NCBI RefSeq assembly: GCF_021130785.1
Contig: NW_025777545.1
Location: 1 to 64,000, forward strand
Direction of reading: 5' to 3'
Length of the DNA: 64,000 nucleotides
DNA from: Homalodisca vitripennis
Taxonomy: Eukaryota > Arthropoda > Insecta > Hemiptera > Cicadellidae
Positions 1 through 14,760 of this stretch are shown here, one piece after another. How positions within the stretch are numbered: position 1 is the first letter of the stretch; each line of letters opens with the position of its first letter. A program made the position numbers and the translations under genes. The notes under the pieces are model-generated. The model saw nothing but the letters and a program-made list of their open reading frames with translations, was not told where the DNA came from and ran no database searches.

Positions 1-512
1 TTCGCGCCCAAAGCGCTTTCTTTATCTTTCTTGTGAGGTGTTTTAAATTTTTGAGTATATATACGGTGATATAAAAAAGAGTTTTATATTTTTCCTGAAT
101 TAACCCCTAAACATTAAAAGCGTTTGGATTCATCTTAAGTATACGTTTTAAAAACTGGACATCTTCTTTATTATACTACTAACAATAAGGTCATAAAAGG
201 TCATGAAGTAAAAAATTTCTCTTAACGGGGCTATAACTAAGATGACTGACAGTAACAGACGGCTATTAACTGCTTTTAAAAATAATTACTGTGAACTGAT
301 TCTCCACCTTTTTTTATGGAAATAGTTACATCCCAAGTGTTAACGCGATATTTTTAATTTAATACATATATTTAAAGCTAAATCTTTAAGTACTATGGAC
401 ATTTATGTTTAAGAGTGTTTTAATAAACTAAGGTTTACTATTTTACACTTTTTTAAAGTGTTCATGAAGGCTTTCTTATAAAACATAATTTTAAAAAAAT
501 AATGAACTTTAT
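1..512. other. AT-rich non-coding DNA
   Basis: I see no open frame with a recognisable product, no tRNA and no clear repeat here. It is ordinary AT-rich sequence left of the first inverted-repeat element. Confidence 0.6.
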
Positions 513-1092
513 GGGTAGGGTACGATAAGCGGACCCGGTTTTTTATATCGAAATTTGGCAAACGATATTACTTAATCATGAACCATGCGAATATAAACCA
601 ATCGATACTGATTAATTATTTTGAACTATTAACTTTAAATTAATATATATCAACAGCTGTAAACACGTCAAAAAAATACACGTAGGGTAATATTTCAATT
701 TGATATAAGTAATTCTGATTAATTAAAAAAAATGGGCAGTCAATTTTATAAAACTACACGACGTTGCTTTTTCGTGGTTTTCAACATTGTTTGGGACTCG
801 TTACCGAAAAACCCATTATGTGAAATTTTGTGGTAAAGAAAACAACTGTAACTGTGAGAGGAGTTAAATATGGTCGTCTTCAGTTTTTCACAATTTTGGG
901 GTTATAATAATTTTGTTTGATCACTGTAAATAATAAATTAATAATTTAATTTAAAACATATTGATTGTTATTGAGGACTATAGGTACTTTTATATCGATT
1001 GATAGTCTATAGGATTTGAGATGCAAATTTAGGTATCCATGACTATATTCTTCGATATAAAAAACCGGGTCCGCTTATCGTAACCCTACCCC
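513..1092. mobile_element. Short non-autonomous DNA element (MITE) with ~40-bp TIRs
   Basis: The left end (about 513-553) and right end (about 1051-1092) are inverted copies of each other for about 40 bp. They differ by essentially one inserted T near the tip. The tip is GGGTAGGG and the arm contains AAGCGGACCCGGTTTTTTAT. The element is about 580 bp, with an AT-rich interior and no coding frame. Flanks read AACTTTAT on the left and CACTTTAA on the right, which could be a decayed 8-bp target duplication as made by hAT transposases. That superfamily assignment is inference only. Confidence 0.75.
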
Positions 1093-4000
1093 ACTTTAAT
1101 TTTCAGAACATGTTTTGTTAACATTTTTTAATTCACCCACAACATAAAACACAATTTTAATACTGTTTGTTATCTCATCTGATTGTTTTATATTTTATCT
1201 CATTTCAAGTGCAAGGGCATCGAATTTCACTGAACCGAAACAAGCACAAAATTTGAAATTTAAATAATCTAGGTTGTGAACCACGTAAAGGTGGGAATCT
1301 AACATTAAAAAAATAATTTATATTCTTTTTGACTATCCAAGGGTGTATTCAGAGGTAAGTGGTTTCAACTGCTTCCTGAAATAAGTCTAAAAAGTACAAA
1401 AAAAAGAAAAAACAAGTTAAAGGATTACAAAAGGACACATAATTGTAAGATTATTTTACGTATAGTTTTAAAGATTTCAATAGGGAAAAAATCTATTGAT
1501 TTTGGATTTATTGATTTACGTCAACTAGTACAAAATACCACGTACGGCCGAATAGCGAAAAAGGTTGCGTAAAACATTTCAAAGCTATATCTAATTAAGT
1601 TCTCAATATTATGTCCTGTGATAAAACCGACATAATGCCTAAAACAATATATTACCCCAAGGTAGAAAGAAAAGTGCCTAACTACTAGCAAGTGATAGGC
1701 TTAAACTTTTTTTTCAACAAACTTTTAATATTGACCTTCCCTACATTATTTTTGTTTCTATAGATGAATAATCTAAATGAATTAACTACATAAAATTTTT
1801 AAATCCCATACGATTGTACAGTTTGAAAAATCTAAAGTCAATAGGTAAGTTTTGTTCTATATACTGTACAATTACGAGTGATAGGCTTTGCTGAAGCTCA
1901 GCCAATAATAAATATTGACATAACTGATTGCCTATGAAAAAATGATATAAAATCCAAAACATCAGTTTCAAAATAATTGGACTGCAGTCAAAAGGTTAAA
2001 CACACCTCCTAGAGTTAAACCCTATTTATTAGTAATAATGAGAAAAATTGGATTTTATAATGCATCATATCATAATAGAGTGCTCAGCCAATTACCGCAT
2101 TCAAAAGAATATCCATTTGGCTTCACTATGGTATCACTATAGGGTGGCCCCAAGATAAAAATGGATTGTTCATAGGAACAGACGTAATATCGGAAGTAAA
2201 GATTTGATAAATCAAGTGTGTTTCTTTTCATAATGTTGCTTTACCATTATATAATAATCTTGACCTTTAAATCCTGATGACTAAAATTGATTCATAATAT
2301 TTTATAAGATGTGTGCCACAATTAACAGTGGTTCTTTAGAAACCACTTATAATTCTGAGTATATCATTGGGTATATGACAAAATCTACTTGTTACATCTA
2401 CAATGTTTTATATATATTTATCACTATATTGTTGTTATATATTATTTTATTTTAATACGTTGTTGATAAATGGTTATTATTACGTAGAATAAATTTAAAA
2501 TTATTGTTATTACTATGCTATTAATTCAAATTATTCTGGGTACTTTAATCATTAAAATATTTTTAAACTTCTTTACTATTTATTATTCTATTCAGCTTTT
2601 TCTACCAATTTGTGCAATCTTTGAATGTAATGGGTTTACCGTGAATAAATTAAATAAATTAATAATTATTACACTATTTAATATTCATTTCACTATCTAA
2701 TATTCCATTAGTATGATTAATATTCAGAAATTTAGTGCCTAATCATGTTTCAATAAAAAATATTTCTTCCTTTCCAAAAAATAACAATTTTTTATTGAGG
2801 TAACTATTGCACTAAAATATTGTACTATTTAACATAATATTAAATACAGCTCCTAAGGTATTAATTTGGTAGGCCAATTCTTAAAAGATAAATTTATGAA
2901 TTTAATTAAATAAGTTTTGAGGGCTTATAAGGAGAATAACTTGGTTGTAAATAAATTTTTCAACTATTCTGGTGTTAAACACCCGAGAAGCATGGAACAT
3001 TAAGAGGGATCCTTTTCAGATAGCGGTCAAATACTTCACATATCAGGCAGCAAGTAATTCTTGTGTAGGACGGTCACTTTACCACCTTACTACGACATCC
3101 TTCTACGGTCGCTTGTAATGTGGATAATGGAGTTTATATTGAGAACTTAAAATAGTTTCAAGACTTATTGTTTAACAAAAATATTACGTATTAAAATATA
3201 CTATTACTTTTAATCGCACTAAGAATTGGCCTTGTCAATTTTATAACATAAAATTACATATGTTATACATTTAAGCGATCATATTAGTCTAATACTTGTG
3301 TATTCGACTAGAAGAGCATTTTAATCGTCAATTTTATAATTTAAGAACAACCAAAAAATTTTGAGGTTCAAATCCCTATCCAAATCTTCTTCTTCTACTG
3401 AAAATATCAACTTTGTCTGTTTTCTATGTATACGAGACGATATACTCTAATACTGGTAGAAAATTAATGTCTGAGCTGTTGTACAAAAGGTATTTAACCT
3501 CCTCTGTATTTTTAGAAACATTATTTGGACACTGTTGACTATTAAAAGTCGAAAAGCAAGTGCTTCTTGATACACGAATATATGGAATGTGTTCTGTGTA
3601 AATAAAGAGGAAGTTAAACTTGATTGAAATGCTCACATGAAGGGTTTTCAAAAGCTATTAAACCAGCCTGGAAGCTTACTTGTAATAGAGAGGGAGAATA
3701 AAGGCTAATACATCCACTGAACAGAACTGAGTTCCTTTACAAGTACTTCATAAATATGTTTCTCGTCACATCATCAACCTCTGGTTCTTTGTGAATTTTA
3801 ATTTTATTTTAAACATGTAAATAAACTGGAAGCTGCTCCTGACCTTTTGCCATACGGTATGTTCATTCTCTGGAACGAAATATTACTCGGTATAAATAAA
3901 TGCCTCATTTAAACTCTACTAGCTGCGACGAATAAGTGACTTATATACCTTGAAAATGTATACTTTTACTTATTCACAAAATTTAATTTATTATAAAATT

Positions 4001-7000
4001 TATACAAAACACGAATATTTGGACAAATTATGTTGCAAGTTTTATATTAACTAATGTCCTTTTTTTTGGACTCATCTGAAACTCTATAGTAGCTGAAATT
4101 GTTCTACAATTTAAGCATGTTTAAAAAACTACAACTCTAATGTAAATTCATTCTCAAGACAGGTATTCTATTACACTTATATGGGGCTGAAAAGTACAGA
4201 ATGTAAAAAATATTAATGCCTCTATGAGGAATTATCAAACAGAATAAGGTGAAACCTACGGAAAAAATTCAAATTTACACATGCAAAGGTTTCAAATTTA
4301 AGTTTCTGCTGACTCCAATAACCTAAATTTTATATCTTAAGTTCTACCTATTCCTTCTCTTATAGTTAGTCAGAGAATATACAATATACATGCTGATAAA
4401 TAATAATTTGAAAACGTTATTCGTATAATATTATATACGTTACGTGAGTGCAAAAAATGTTCTGATGTTTTTTAATTGTAATGTATCATTATTAAAGAAA
4501 AAAGGCCTGTGAACAGTCAGTTTAGGAAATATAGAGTCATCTAGAAATGTGTTTAGGCTCTCTATTTGAAATGGTACTTGATTCAAGATTCAATCCAGCT
4601 TGAGCTACAAAAACATTCTTGACAATTCTAGTTGAAATATAATCCAGGTACAGTATAGTGAAAAATTGTTTCTTTTATATGATGTTTTAAATGTTATTTT
4701 TGCTTTTATTCAATAGTTTTTTATCTGATTGATCATATATTAAGTTAGGTAAAACAGTGTTTATTTCAATAATTCACGAATACATTTCTTCCATATATAA
4801 TTATTGTACGGTATTCCAGACTTAGCACATTTTTACACTCTATTTTAGACAGGGACACAAGTTTTCAATAGGAACGCAATCATTTATAGTGTCTGAGGAA
4901 TATTTCCTAATATTATTTGAAGTGTTCCAGAAGCAATCAATACTCAGATTAAAATACAAGTATGCTTGAAACTGTCAGTAAGATTAAATTAAATCTGTTT
5001 CTTGAAGCACGTAAGGAGGGCATAAATGTCTGTGGGAAGTTTCTAGAATTTCGTTATTTGCTGTTAGTTTGTCCGTTTTTTGTATAATTAACCATTTTTT
5101 ACAAAGAACTCTGAACGCCTGTAATAGAAATACACTTTAATATGGAAATACTGAGATCCCATTTTCTTTCTGTCCACTTGATAAGCGTACGTAATGCTTG
5201 AACCGCTTAGAATATACGGATACTTTGAAATTTTTCCTACGCGCCGACTGTGTCATGAAGTTCAAGTTATTTCACCTGCATGTACATGAAGACGAAAAGT
5301 TGTATTAATTGTTTAGTTGTTCATAACATAACACAATAAAGTATTTTCAGATGTAATCTATACTAATCACAATACTTTCATGTAAAAATCTATATTAAAC
5401 TTACAACGGTGAAGATATGTCTTGCTACGAAATTTAATTTGTATTCGTCGATGTGTTACATTAAACTATTGTAATAATTTACTTCACGTTGTATTTATCT
5501 ATAACAAGAGGGAAGCATGTCACGTTACTAAAAATATATTACATAATGAATTTACGCGTGTTTCAAGTTTGTAGATAACGCACTAGTACATTATTCCTAA
5601 CACAGTAATAGTAATTAAGTTTAACCATCGATAAGCAACATTGTGTACTTTAAAATTAAGTTATGGGATTTTTCACTGCAGTGCCAAATAATGCTGAAGT
5701 TACTCATTACATTGTAATTAATTTGATAACTGTTTTTAAATTACTTTTTATCTATTATAACGAATTGTGTATTTAAAGTTGACCTGAATCAGAATTGCGT
5801 CCTATTATCCGAATTCTGACAATGAACCCTAATCTCTGTCTGAGGCCTGTTCACTGTTTAGAATGTTGTTCTCTGTTCCAAACTAGATGTAATTTTTTCC
5901 AATAATTTTCCATAGCAATTTTCATTATGTATGATCCTCGAGATTATTTTAAGACAGTTTTAACGGTTTTAATAAAACTAATATTTGCTAGAATAAAAAT
6001 GTAATATTACATGCTGGGTACTCCTTGATATCTTAAGGCTTACATATAACAGAGCATTGAAGTATGACTGCAACTATACATTAAAGTGTCATAATCAGAA
6101 TAAAATAAACTATTACAGAACATCAAAAAGATATACATTTTTCTAATACTTCTTAGGCATGGTTAAATGAAAGTATAAAACCTCATGTATGTGGATATCG
6201 TTTTAAAAGAACTTTAAAGTATCGAGTTTAGCTGATTACTTTTTCTGTTTGTTTCGTTTTGGAATACAACACAGACTTGACTCGTTGAATCTAGACTCAT
6301 GTTCGTATGAAGAGATCCAAAAAAGAAGTCGGTGACATGTATGCACCTGATGATGCAAAGATAATATCTATTAACCTAAATTACACTTTTCTTTTTATGT
6401 TTTGTACCATAGGTGTCTCTGATGTGGACTCGACGTCCGATTCCAGGACGCTGTGCAAATAAGATAAACTTGAAGTAAACTCATCATTTATACTACATCA
6501 ACTTTTCCCACCATCTTACTTAGAAATTGTGTCAGAAACATCGTAACCCTCACTATTGTGTACCTTATAAAACAATCGGAGCCCTATATTAAACTAGAAT
6601 TGTATAACTTGTAATGTAGGTGTCTGTAATGTCAAAAGGATTTATACAGATAATTTTGTGCATCTTATTTGACAGGTTTGAACCTGTACAGAACAAAACT
6701 TAACCAGATTACTGGAGTTAACTTAGTGATGACGTCAGATCCCAGACGGTACACAAAGTGGAAGCTGAACTGGCTAACTTAAAATTTAAATTTAAATATT
6801 TTTATTATTATAAATGGTGTACAAAGAATTTGTTACAAAAACTTGGTGTGGGAATTGTAATATCGTAATTACATATACGATTTTACCACCCTTAATCATT
6901 TATAAAAATTTAGAAATAGCTAAAGTAATATTCTTTCCAATTTAATATAAAGAATTTCTACTTAAATGTTTAAATAACTGCATATAGCTCATTCTCATTT

Positions 7001-8716
7001 TTTTCCAATATGATAATTTACAAATCACATGGGGTTTTGTCAATAAGTGCAAATAAATTTCGCCTTAATATCCATGATATTTCAAAATAAAAACAAACAT
7101 TTTTATTAAGGGTTCCAACACAATAATCTAGAATATGGCCTACATGATTTCTTAAGAAAAAGTCTTAATAAAATTATGTCATTTAGAAATCTTTAACATA
7201 AACTAAGAGTATATTAAACTTTAACAATGTACTTTACTTGATGCAAGATAGCATCTTTTTGAATTATATAAAATTTAATAGTGAAAACAAAATAGTGCAA
7301 TTTAGCCTAGCAAAGATTTTAACAATATTCATTGATATATCCTCAAAACTAATATTAATTGATATCTCAACTACACGAATGTAAATAATTATAAAATTAC
7401 TCGAAACTTTGTATTTTTCTAAGTAATATTTTAATATATCATGTGCACCTGTAAAAATGGCCTAAATAAGATAAAACATGGAAAATAATAAAAGAAATCA
7501 AAATAACACATTGTATGCTTATTTAAACATTCATCACTTTACTTATTAAAACCTGAAATGGGACATTTTACAAAAGGCCTGTGTCTTGAAAACTGTAATT
7601 CATTCTAAAAGGACGAAGGGCAGTTAAAAAGGTCAGTTGGCTGAGAGGGAGATATATCCTGTGAGTTATGGCAGACAGCTCGAGCTGTTCGACCGGAATA
7701 ACACCTTCACTTTCTGTCTCACAGGACAATTTAACTTTCTGTCTCACAGCACAATTTCCACGTGTGTAGCAAAAATTCGTTTATATTTAACTCTACGGGT
7801 CTGTGTATGCTGTTTTAAAGTTTAAATCTTTTTACTGAAGATAATTTACCTTAACACAATAACCATGGAAATGGAATTTGAAGCTCTTTGCTTAGCTAAT
7901 AGAAACAAATATCTTTACTCTCTTAGATACTCTAATCATGTTGAAATGTCAGTAAATAAATCAATGTAGGAATACGCCAAACAATATATCACATAATAGG
8001 GTTCGCTGATATCGGGGATAAAATTCAAAACTCTCGATTATCATAAGGTATATCATTAAGGTATCATATTGATCAAGGTATCGATGTAATATTCATGATC
8101 CAGTGTTGTAAAGGAATTGGAATAGAAATAAGAACGTTTATAACAAAAGGACTGATTATCATATATGTAGGTCAAGCAGTAATACCAGAACACAATTTAC
8201 ATCGTACATGCATTCAAATATATTATTCACTAAGGCATTTCTACAGCATTGGTTTAATATCACGCTGTATATTTTAAGCCAGAATAGAACCTATGTGAAC
8301 GTAAAAAAAACAGCTCAGAGAGAGAACAAAGACAGCTTGTCACTGCCATTCCTCAGCACAATACCAGACCGCGGCTTCTGTGACATCATCCAATGACAAA
8401 TGGTGTCATGTTTGTTCTCTTATCTGGGTTATCCAGCAGTGTTCACACTATTACAAAGTAAAAGGTGTTATAATGGTGCTTTGATAGAAAAGGACATTAA
8501 ATGTTTTTAGGCAACCACTTAAATGTGTTATACATTCCATCAGTAAAATATATAATTCTGTAAAAACTAACTTTTTACTTATACTTATACTTACTAGTTG
8601 TTTTATATTTTTATAATAATTAAATTTATAAAACACTGCAAAGCAAATACAAAAATAATTATAAAATTTTCGACTTAACTTAACTAACAATGAGTTAATG
8701 AGAAACAAGTATTAAA
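1093..8716. other. AT-rich intergenic DNA
   Basis: No coding region with a recognisable product and no RNA gene was found. Open frames here are short (under 80 codons) and lack domain resemblance. A small direct duplication, in which CTTTCTGTCTCACAG occurs twice about 30 bp apart, lies near 7,710-7,760. Confidence 0.55.
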
Positions 8717-8960
8717 GGCTGAGTTTTAGCGAAGCCTATTTAGTGAAAAATGTAATTTTTTTACTCTCTGTCTTTCCGTTTACACAATATCTCGAAAACG
8801 AAACAAACCTATATACTCGAAGATTTAGTTTTATTTGAGGAACACTCAGTTTGATGATCGTGAATATCATTCCATGAGATTTGGCTGAGTGTTAGCGAAA
8901 ACTTTGGGGGTTAAAAGTGAATGTATCGAGGAAAATAACAGTATAAATAAATGTGTAAAT
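8717..8960 (+). repeat. Dispersed dimeric repeat family, copy 1
   Basis: Two half-modules begin with GGCTGAGTTTTAGCGAAG (8717) and GGCTGAGTGTTAGCGAAA (8882), about 165 bp apart. The spacer holds a TCTGTCTTTCCGTTTACAC-like tract followed by an ATATCTCGAAAAC box. The same order of boxes recurs at 11,936 and, more diverged, at 37,160. It has no coding capacity. The class is unknown; it may be the remnant of a DNA transposon. Confidence 0.6.
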
Positions 8961-9118
8961 AAACGCAATACCTCAATAATACATTCACAGTTATAAGGTA
9001 TTAACGTATGTGGGCATAACTATTCCAACACGTACAACGTATGTGTACTTTTTTATTCAAACAATGGTATTAAACAAAATTTAATGACACATAAATCTAA
9101 ATGTATTATATGTCAATA

Positions 9119-9545
9119 TACAGGGTGATTCAAAACTAAAACTGCAATCTCTCGGGAGCTTATTCTATAGCTAATAACAAGTAAAAAGTTCATATAACCA
9201 TATGCCCGGAAACGCTTCGTTAGCGAGTTACGCCTAGCGAAAGATTTCGCCCGGATTTCAGAACCCTTGGTTAAGTCAGGCCGTATAAAAATGGTAAAGG
9301 TAGTTACAAAGATACAAATACGATTGTTTTTTATGTTTTTATATCTGACAAATTTATTAAAATTCGTCCCAGAGCTGTAAATGCAATACTTTCAGAGATA
9401 TCTTACGTAAAACACAAGAATTGGTGCAAAGAAATAACACATTTTTGTGTTTTAAACGTAAGATTACTTCCATAAATGTTAAATAAAGGTCATTTTTTTC
9501 TTAAACAGATCTGTAGAACATTTAATTCTGAAAAGATTCATGTGA
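9119..9545 (+). mobile_element. Fragment of inverted-repeat DNA transposon related to 39,914-40,565
   Basis: The segment begins ACAGGGTGATTCAAAAC and contains GGAAACGCTTCGTTAGCGAG followed by a GCGAAAGATTTCGCCC tract. The same ordered blocks occur in diverged form at 39,914, where a matching inverted arm is also present. Here I can find only one arm, so this looks like a one-sided remnant. The interior shows no convincing transposase. Confidence 0.5.
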
Positions 9546-11935
9546 ATTACTTAGGAAAAAAACATTAATAATAGGTATTTAAATTTAGCTTTATTTGAAA
9601 ATAAAACAGACGCACAAAAATGCATATTCTTATCTGCATAAAATATTAACTAATGTTTAGGTTGTGAGTTTATATAAGAACGAGTTCCATGATATATATT
9701 TTTTTTAAGTAAAATGTTTTTTGTATGATCATATGTCTGTCTATTTGTTTACAGGATACTGTTTCATTAAATAAGCTACAAATTTAAAGTATTTTATAAA
9801 ACCTAAGCGAAGCCTGTTACGACACATGATGTAGCGAACTTCTATCTTATACAATATGAAGTTTGTTCTAATCATTGGCCAGACTAGAGTGGTTACATTG
9901 AAAATTACACAAAAATTTGATACCTACGAGTAAATTTATAAAAATTTTCATACACAGATTACAGTGTCCCATATTTCGTAAGAGTCAAAGAAAAGAAAAT
10001 ATTCCATTTCTGGTCGCGGAGTAATTTTTGAAACCACCAGATTTACAATTCTTCAACAATAAATCATAACACATCGTCGGAGGGGTTTAGCTAAAGTGGA
10101 CCTCTCCTGCTTTTGAAATTTCCCTTTATTTGAGTCTTTTACCGGTAATAACTTTACTTATACTAATAGTCTATGTATCAACGATATTGTGTTTAATCTA
10201 ATAAATTCAATAAGATCGTGTTGCTTTGTATATTTACTTGCCTGCCTAACTCCCATTCATATGAAAACTTTTAGGCTGCAGGCCATTAGATAAAAGTGTA
10301 AAGGTACATACTTAAGTAAAATTAAACTTAAGAAAGTTACGTAGTTATTTTAAAGTGTTCACATCCTCATAGGTTCATTATTCATGCTTTCTTAACAACG
10401 CTTATAGTCCAATTAGGATCAATGTAACTTGACATGTTCCACGATATTGAATCTGTACTTAGGTACACTATTATAAAAAAAAGTTTTTTCATTAATCTCT
10501 GTACCCCTTTGATTGAGTACTACTGGTAAGAAACAAATAATGAAACAGTTTTAATGAATTGATAGTTGTTGCGGAAAAAACGTTCTTACCCTGCAAAGTC
10601 TCACACGCGATGACATGATTCCATAGTTTTTCCAATCATTATTAGATTAGATTATATTTAGTAAAGGATTTATTTTTCATATATAATTTTATTCATTATC
10701 TATTTCCATATCAGCTGTGTCATATTTAATTCATATCTGTTTATTTGTTGAATTATTTTTTTTGTTTATAAATGCTCTGGTAATATATGCAATGTGTAGG
10801 TAAGGTTATGACGACAATCCTTATACATTTGGTAAGTTCACTGAAAATGTATATTTAAAATGATAAATAATGATAATTTCGTATTAAATTTTAGCTCATA
10901 ATATGATAATGTTAGTACAAAACAAATTGCTTTACTCAATTTTCCAGAATAAAAAGTCAAAAATACAAGCAATGACCGAGAACTGGAATTGGAGATCTGT
11001 GAATGACCTTGGCAAGAATTGTGGCATTACCGTCTCACGTAAGTCTGTGCGTGTACCACGAACCGACCTGCTCTATGCTAGTATTATTTAAGTAGTATTA
11101 TTCATTCCAGTATTAGAATCGCTTTCTTCAGCAAGTGGGAATCAGGTCCACTACTTTTAAAGGATAACATAGCTGCATCTACCTGATCACATGGAAAATG
11201 TACTTTGTTAAAATCAAAGTTAATGCTGTGTATTGGTTTGTATTGTTTATATGTATAACGTTTTGGGATAAATATTTTACTTAAGTTATCACTTGGCAAC
11301 CATTCTTTTGAAACAGTTCATTCATATGTAATTATTTGAAGAATTGCTTACTGTTTAAGGCCTTTAAGTGATCTAAGCTATAATTTTTATAAACATATTC
11401 TGTATGGATGGAAATTTATTATATTCTAGGCCTCACTTGATATTTGAGTTACATGCTAGTATAGAGCTCTGGGCATCCAAAGTCCCGATATTATTATTAT
11501 TAATGCACTTTATTTAAAACAAATTATCACTATAAAACAAAGATTTCTTCGACAGTTTACAATCTACTAATCAATAACATAGATTTAGTTTATTTCGCTG
11601 ACACTTATAGTATATTAAATGTTATTAGCAATCTCAACAGCAGAGCAGTAACGAAATATGAAATGTTGCAACAGGAGAGAGAAATAACAAGCAGGTGTGT
11701 GAAACGTCAGCCTCGCCTACATAATACAAGCTTACACTCAATCCTGGAACTGGAGTGGATATAAAATAATATAGAATTTTACCTTGTTTACCTTGTTAAC
11801 CTACTTAGGAGAATGCTGGCTCGGCAGGTAAACACGAATGCAGGAAATATTAATATTTTCAATTTACTATTTCAATTTAAATTTATTCATTAATAAGAAT
11901 AATTTTTTAATTGATACAATGTTATTGGCTGAGTG
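9546..11935. other. AT-rich intergenic DNA
   Basis: Nothing can be supported. A short match to the dispersed repeat (AAGCGAAGCCTGTTACGAC) occurs near 9,805-9,825. Confidence 0.5.
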
Positions 11936-12230
11936 ATAGCGAAGCTTATGACTCGAGGGGTTGGAACATTTTTTCTATGTCTGTAAGTCTGTCCATCTGT
12001 TTGTCCCTGCGCAAAATATCTCAAGAACAAACTTGCATTGATTTAAAATTTTGCACGAAGCTTTAATTCTACATAGACAATAAGGAGTTTAATCATATCG
12101 GGTAAATTGCTGAGCGCTAGCAATGTTATAATTCTAGGGACTGAACAATTATTACTTCTTTCCGTCTGTTCTCAAGATATGTCGAGAGCAAACTGACTTA
12201 TAGAAAAATTAGTTAATTTAACTGCATGAA
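11936..12230 (+). repeat. Dispersed dimeric repeat family, copy 2
   Basis: Half-module 1 starts GGCTGAGTGATAGCGAAGCT and runs through a CTGTCCATCTGTTTGTCCC tract and CAAAATATCTCAAGAAC. Half-module 2 starts near 12,107 with GCTGAGCGCTAGCAATG and has its own CTTTCCGTCTG tract. Order and spacing (about 170 bp) match copy 1. It is non-coding. Confidence 0.65.
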
Positions 12231-14619
12231 AAGTAATTGATATATAGTTAGGTATTATTTAGCTCAATCATAATTAATGACCATGAGATTCACAAATACC
12301 CCGTATTTTCACACTGGTCCTATTGCTAACATGATATAAACTAAAAACCTGCAGAGTTAATCAATTTAGTAACAAAATGAGTACAGTAATACGACGTTTT
12401 AATATTACACACAGCAACATATGTAATCTAACAATGCTAAAGACATATCAAGAAAGATTGTATCTGTGGATTTAAAATTTTAAATTGAATTTAAATTCTA
12501 CACTTAAGGTAAATTTGTATTAAGATGCATCAGTTATCAATCAGTTATTATGCTAAAATGATTAAATAGTAACAATTTCTAAATGGTTGTGGTAATACTT
12601 TATAGGAAACTTTATTTTAATTGTATTTTGTATGTTTACGTATTACTTTAATATATTTTATAGAAATGTATAACAAAAATATGCTATATCAAACAGAATA
12701 TTTAGAGAAATGTGCGTTTGCAATGTCGTGTTCTGTTAATTATCAATGTAGTCAATATTTCTGCTGTGACGTCACAGATGGGCTTTTAAATTATTGTCAC
12801 TAACCAAATCAGACAAATGCAATTGTGGCTGGTTTGAAAGCTGATGGATGTCGTATTCCGTGTAATTTAATTAACTGTTAATGTCATTGCTAATTAGGTA
12901 ATGTGCTCTCAGTTGCATTGTAAATTATTTATTGTTACAATTTTTACTTTGTATTTATAAAACATAGACTTACGCGGTCAGTGTCATGATTATGATACTT
13001 AGTTTTACGGTTCACACCGCCTCGAAACATAGTTAACAAAATAAATTCTTTAAGTATTTGGTCTTCGTTGCGAAGAGCCATCTAAAATCATTATGTGTTA
13101 TCAGAATAGTCTGACCTCGCTGCAATAGAAAACTAATATTAATTTGTTTAGTTTTTTAAATGTAGAAATTGTATAACTAGATGTTATTTTACCTGCATGA
13201 ATGTAGGCATTTTTGTTGAAAATAAATATTAACTATGCCTTTTCCGTTTTTGTAATTGTGATATAGATTCTGAAAAATCAGAAATCATATCTTCTCTCTC
13301 CGATTTGAACAGTAAGGAAAACCATCGCTGTGAATCCTCTGTAGGTTATATTAAACTTCCAACGCAACCGCAGGGCGTATTCTTGGTTTGGATTTAAATC
13401 CAAAATTATATTTAAAAATTACCATGCACGAGCCAATTTATGTAAAAAGAATATCCTAAACTAACAGCAATGTACTGAAATTAAAAATAAACCCTTATTC
13501 TTTACGTATAGTAGTACCCAATTATGAAACTTACGATGATCCTGTCTGAAATTTTAAAATAAAATTAACTTGATTTTTCTGATTAGCTTACTAACAAAAC
13601 TTGTTTGCGTGATCGATATTAGTTAAAAAGTTTCAATATTGAAAAACTGAAACGCTCTAAATAATGATTTAATTGATCTAAAGCTTTAATGGAAAATTTA
13701 TGCAACAACATCTTAGTAAATTCTCTATCTCGTTCATTGTCATAAACTTCTGTAACGCTAAGATTCCTAAATTAAACAATTAGTTAAAAAGTTTAGCGTC
13801 CATATCTCCATTAAAGACGATGTAAGCTAGCCTCTACTCTATGATATTATGACTAAATGGGTATAGTTATTATTGTAAAATAGCTCTGGAAATTTATTAT
13901 GAATACATGATATTAAAAAAATGTGTATATTCTACAATCTTAACCTCTCATATCGCTGTTGAATGTTGACATAACCTATGAATGAAAACTGTTGATGATG
14001 TATGCCATTTTACAAAATTATATAGGACATATCTTATTGGGTAAAATTAAAGACTGTATTACATTCTACCTTAAAACCCAAAAATATATCGTAGATCACA
14101 AGAAGTAGCTAAACATGGGTGTGACACTACGCTAGCATGTGTAACAATGACGTAATGCACAAGTGACCTTAATATCTTATCTCAGTGTTGTGTGAGGGTG
14201 TTATTTACTGGCGAGTTGGTATGACCTCTTGTGTTATTAGAGTTAGTTGTGGTAATTTGTTCTGACAATTACTTTGTTTGTTTATACCGCTTCTGCTGAC
14301 TTTCAGATTAATTTGCTTATAACAAAAATAAACTTATGGAACAAAAGATTTAATCTGAAATATCTAGACATTTTGTGAAGTGTTCGATAGTTGTAAGACT
14401 CTATATGGATAAATAAATATACTAAACTATGCAGTAAATTAAATTTGTTTGATGAAAAGTGTTACCAAAAATGTACGCAACAAGTGATAAAAAGGTTGCC
14501 ATATATGATCAACGATTTCATCCAGTGAGTAAATAATAAAGTGAAAATGAAGACATTTAACTTCTTCGTTATCAAACGAGTTTCTCATGTTTCAGAAAGT
14601 TTATATGGCATTTTATCGA

Positions 14620-14760
14620 GAAACACTTTTGGCTGTTTGACAATGTCCGTCCACATGCAAAAATGAACTCAAGACTCTATCATAACATTTTGCAAGGAAC
14701 AATTTGATAATACCCCCAAACACCTGCCCAGGGTCCATCATTTGTTTTTAAAAAGATCAG
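14620..14760 (+). pseudogene. Possible Tc1/mariner transposase trace
   Basis: Around 14,630-14,700 one plus frame reads LFDNVRPHAKMNSRL. This resembles the second catalytic aspartate motif of Tc1/mariner transposases (DN-x-RPH). A proline-rich stretch follows in other frames. There is no longer open frame and no flanking inverted repeat. It may be chance; this is a weak call. Confidence 0.25.
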
